A DNA stretch of 64,000 nt from Nocardioides luti (lineage in GTDB: Bacteria; Actinomycetota; Actinomycetes; Propionibacteriales; Nocardioidaceae), in the NCBI RefSeq assembly GCF_014212315.1, contig NZ_JACKXE010000001.1, forward strand, positions 1,178,001-1,242,000, given 5' to 3'. The position numbers and the translations under genes are program-made. This document shows, one piece after another, positions 62,006 to 64,000 of the stretch; position 1 is the first letter of the stretch, and each line of letters starts with the position of its first letter. The notes beneath the pieces were generated by a model. That model had not been told where the DNA came from. It searched no databases and saw only the letters and a list, made by a program, of their open reading frames with translations.

Positions 62006-62524
62006 TCAGCTGCCGTCGCTCGCGGTGTAGCCCGGCGCCGTCTCCCAGGCGTACGACGCCGTGGCCGGCGTCCCCTGGTTGGCGAACGGGGCGTCGTCGG
62101 GGAGCGACACCGTGAACAGGAACGTGCTCGACCCACCGGGTGCGAGGTTGCCCATGTCCTGCGCGAAGTCGCTCATGCCGGCGAACGGACCGTCGTACAC
62201 CGGCTTGCCGTCCTTCTCGATGGCGAGGTGGAGCTCGCCGTCCGCGAAGGTCGATGGTTCCCCTGTCTCCTGGAACGACAGCCGCGAGGACGTCCCACCC
62301 GAGTTGCGGATGGTGACGCTCCTCGTCTCCGACTCACCCGGCTTGATGTGGGTGATCGTGAGGGTCGCTCCGTGCTCGTCGTCGGCGGAGAGCCGGATGC
62401 CTCCGGCGCCCTCCCCCGAGCTCGTCCAGGGAATGCCGAGCGCCATGACCATCCCGCCGGCACCGAGCAGCGTCCCCAACGGGAGGATCACCTTTCGGCC
62501 GATCGCAGCGGTCACCGGGTTCAT
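62006..62524 (-). CDS. TasA/CalY-like secreted protein
   Basis: A 172-residue exported protein. A signal or anchor helix (about 10-35) precedes IRLSADDEHGATLTITHIKPGESETRS, a VTIRNSGGTSSRLSFQ strand pair and MGNLAPGGSSTFLFTVSLPDD, then QGTPATASYAWE. This is the pattern of camelysin/TasA proteins (PGES or PGDS loop, LPDDAGN..QG repeats), which form biofilm fibres and are cut by SipW. The neighbouring gene encodes a SipW-type peptidase. ATG 62524 has AGGACAG upstream. A role in cell-surface fibres is inferred; the assembly is not proven. Confidence 0.7.
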   Translation of the reverse strand: MNPVTAAIGRKVILPLGTLLGAGGMVMALGIPWTSSGEGAGGIRLSADDEHGATLTITHIKPGESETRSVTIRNSGGTSSRLSFQETGEPSTFADGELHLAIEKDGKPVYDGPFAGMSDFAQDMGNLAPGGSSTFLFTVSLPDDAPFANQGTPATASYAWETAPGYTASDGS

Positions 62525-62638
62525 CGCACTGTCCTGTCTGAGCGTTCCGACAGCCTCACGGTAGGACTCGCGCTGCCACGCCGGATCCACACGGCGTGCA
62601 CGGGAGCCCCACTGTTTGGTAACAGGGCAGCGGGTCGC

Positions 62639-63544
62639 TCAGGCGAAGAGGTCGCCGTGCTCCTCGACCCGGTCGAGCACCTCGTCGAAGCGGAACTGCT
62701 CGAGGCCGAGCGGGTCCTCGGCGCCCGCCTCGACCTCCGCCCAGGTGACCGGCGTGGCGACGTACGGCCGCTCGCGCCCGCGCAGGGAGTACGGCGAGAT
62801 CGTGGTCTTCGAGCCGGCGTTCTGCGACCAGTCGAGGAACACCTTGCCGGAGCGCTTGGCCTTGGTCATCGTGGCCGTGACGTCCTTCGGGTGGGCCTGC
62901 TGGAGGGCCTCCGCGACCTCCTTGGCCAGGGCAGTCGAGTCGTCGGACGGCATCCGGCCGGGCAGGTCGGCGTAGAGGTGCAGCCCCTTGCTGCCGCTGG
63001 TGACCGGCTTGGTCTCGAGGTCGCGCGCGTGCAGCGCCTCGCGGACCAGCAGCGCCACCTGGCAGCACTCGTGCAGGCCGGCCGGGTCGCCTGGGTCGAG
63101 GTCGATCACGAGGCGGTCGGCGTTGCGGGGCCGGCCGTTGCGCCCGACCGTCCACTGGTGCACGTGCAGCTCCAGCGCGGCCAGGTTGACCAGCCAGGTG
63201 AGCGTCGCGAGGTCGTCGACGATCGGGAAGACCAGGGTGTCGCCGTTCCTCGACGGTCCGCGGGAGCCGGTCGTCGGGACCTTCGCGGTCCGCACCCACG
63301 ACGGGGTGCCGGCCGGGGCGTTCTTCTCGAAGAAGCTCTTGTCCTGCACGCCGTGCGGCCAGCGGATCCGGGTCACCGCCCGGTCCTTCAGGTGGGGCAG
63401 CAGCACCGGCGCGATCCGGGCGTAGTAGTTGAGCACCTCACCCTTGGTCGTGCCGGTCGCCGGGAACAGCACCTTGCCGAGGTTGCTGATCTTGAGGGTG
63501 CGCCCCTCGACGTCGACGTGCAGCTCCTCGCCGGTCGGGCTCAC
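62639..63544 (-). CDS. ligD: LigD-type polymerase (primase-like) domain protein
   Basis: The polymerase domain of bacterial NHEJ ligase D, here as a 301-residue stand-alone protein. RTLKISNLGKVLFPATGTTK, RWPHGVQDKSFFEKNAP, DRLVIDLDPGD with the catalytic Asp pair, PVTSGSKGLHLYADL and VFLDWSQNAGSKTTISPYSL are the diagnostic motifs. Ligase and nuclease domains are not fused, and ku is not in the window. GTG 63544 lies seven bases from the preceding gene's stop. It fills or primes DNA ends, and may serve in ordinary gap repair. Confidence 0.94.
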   Translation of the reverse strand: MSPTGEELHVDVEGRTLKISNLGKVLFPATGTTKGEVLNYYARIAPVLLPHLKDRAVTRIRWPHGVQDKSFFEKNAPAGTPSWVRTAKVPTTGSRGPSRNGDTLVFPIVDDLATLTWLVNLAALELHVHQWTVGRNGRPRNADRLVIDLDPGDPAGLHECCQVALLVREALHARDLETKPVTSGSKGLHLYADLPGRMPSDDSTALAKEVAEALQQAHPKDVTATMTKAKRSGKVFLDWSQNAGSKTTISPYSLRGRERPYVATPVTWAEVEAGAEDPLGLEQFRFDEVLDRVEEHGDLFA

Positions 63545-63551
63545 GACGCGG

Positions 63552-64000
63552 TCACCGGCCGATCGCGATCACGGGGACGCGGTCGGCGTCCAGACGGCCG
63601 AGCAGCCGGCGCAGGAACCAGCGCGGCGCGCTGACGCAGCCGGCGGTGGCCCCGCGCCCGTTGACGTGCAGGAAGATCGCGCCGCCGCGGTGCCGCACCT
63701 GGGTGTGGTTGAAGCTCGTCGTGACGGCGTACTCGTACTGCTGCGGGTAGTCGCGCAGGTGCTCCGAGGCGTTCGGGTCGCTCGCCGGCAGCCGCCAGCG
63801 GAAGCCGCCCTGGCGGCGGCTGCGCCACTCGTTGTAGTGGTCGGAGGCGTTGTCGAGCACCCAGTAGTCGTCCCGGCCGATCCGGCGGTACGACGTCTCC
63901 CAGCCGTCCCGGCGGGCGTGCGTGCCGAACGCCCACGGCAGGCGGTGGGTGCCGAGCGGCGTCTTCCCCGACCCCTGGACCCGCTCGGTCGGGGCGACCA
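63552..64000 (-). CDS. L,D-transpeptidase (YkuD) family protein, N-terminus outside window
   Basis: The last 148 codons of a YkuD-domain protein. The frame is open to the window edge (GSGKTPLGTHRLPWAFG, YRRIGRDDYWVLDN) and the catalytic motif is IFLHVNGRGATAGCVSAP, the H-x-x-G-x(5)-G-C-x-S pattern with catalytic Cys. These enzymes crosslink peptidoglycan 3-3 bonds or anchor proteins. The start lies beyond 64000, so the N-terminal signal or spacer cannot be described. The gene ends seven bases before ligD. Confidence 0.88.
   Translation of the reverse strand, partial: VAPTERVQGSGKTPLGTHRLPWAFGTHARRDGWETSYRRIGRDDYWVLDNASDHYNEWRSRRQGGFRWRLPASDPNASEHLRDYPQQYEYAVTTSFNHTQVRHRGGAIFLHVNGRGATAGCVSAPRWFLRRLLGRLDADRVPVIAIGR

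Overview
The window is 64 kb of very GC-rich DNA with the codon bias, GTG starts and short gene spacing of a high-GC Gram-positive bacterium. Gene content (CysO/Mec+/CysM cysteine synthesis, DUF3039, a DUF222-HNH gene, TIGR03083-type proteins, LigD, FtsEX-SmpB-tmRNA order) points to Actinomycetota, probably Nocardioides or a relative. That placement is inference; no rRNA gene is present. There is no prophage, CRISPR array, tRNA or rRNA. Almost all of the window is coding, and no gene-free stretch exceeds 300 bases.

Region 1 (1-15.3 kb) is a rearranged actinobacterial housekeeping block. rdgB, rph, a metallo-beta-lactamase-fold gene, murI, cysM, cysO, mec, a DUF2017 gene and clpS run on the minus strand in the order known from Mycobacterium tuberculosis (Rv1341 to Rv1331). 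Plus-strand genes interrupt it: a NarL-type two-component system divergent from an ABC-2 exporter, a secreted phosphodiesterase and a PAS protein. An NAD-salvage group (pncB, an esterase, pncA) diverges from clpS.

Region 2 (15.3-29.6 kb) is mainly regulators with their targets: ArsR-MFS, MarR-MFS with a clear operator, hpd (tyrosine catabolism) with a divergent Lrp regulator, IclR, TetR, a helicase-DUF3039 pair, yqgE, and secreted proteins (DUF3048, NlpC/P60). Region 3 (29.6-40.3 kb) carries a fused ABC exporter, a fabG-like reductase, a HIT protein and several exported enzymes and lipoproteins (M15 peptidase, clostripain-like peptidase), ending in an orphan GyrB-like ATPase fragment.

Region 4 (40.3-51.4 kb) holds trans-translation and division genes: ssrA (tmRNA), smpB, an M23 hydrolase, ftsX, ftsE and prfB. 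An accessory insert lies between ssrA and smpB: an SOS-box-controlled DUF222-HNH gene, a TIGR03083 protein and an amidohydrolase. An amylosucrase sits between ftsE and prfB. Region 5 (51.4-57 kb) is a reduced Tad pilus locus (TadA, TadB, TadC, a small pilin candidate and three TadE/G-like proteins). Region 6 (57-64 kb) has a nucleotidyltransferase, a cyclic-nucleotide-binding protein, a HAD phosphatase, an OmpR-type two-component system whose kinase has an eroded ATPase domain, a SipW-like signal peptidase with a TasA/CalY-like secreted protein, a LigD polymerase domain and a partial L,D-transpeptidase.

Two features recur. Many genes have a TANNNT-like -10 box only 5-8 bases before the start codon, which predicts leaderless mRNAs. 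Small interspersed palindromic repeats abut or enter coding regions; one copy supplies the last residues and stop codon of cysO after its functional Gly-Gly, and another supplies the first codons of an amidohydrolase.
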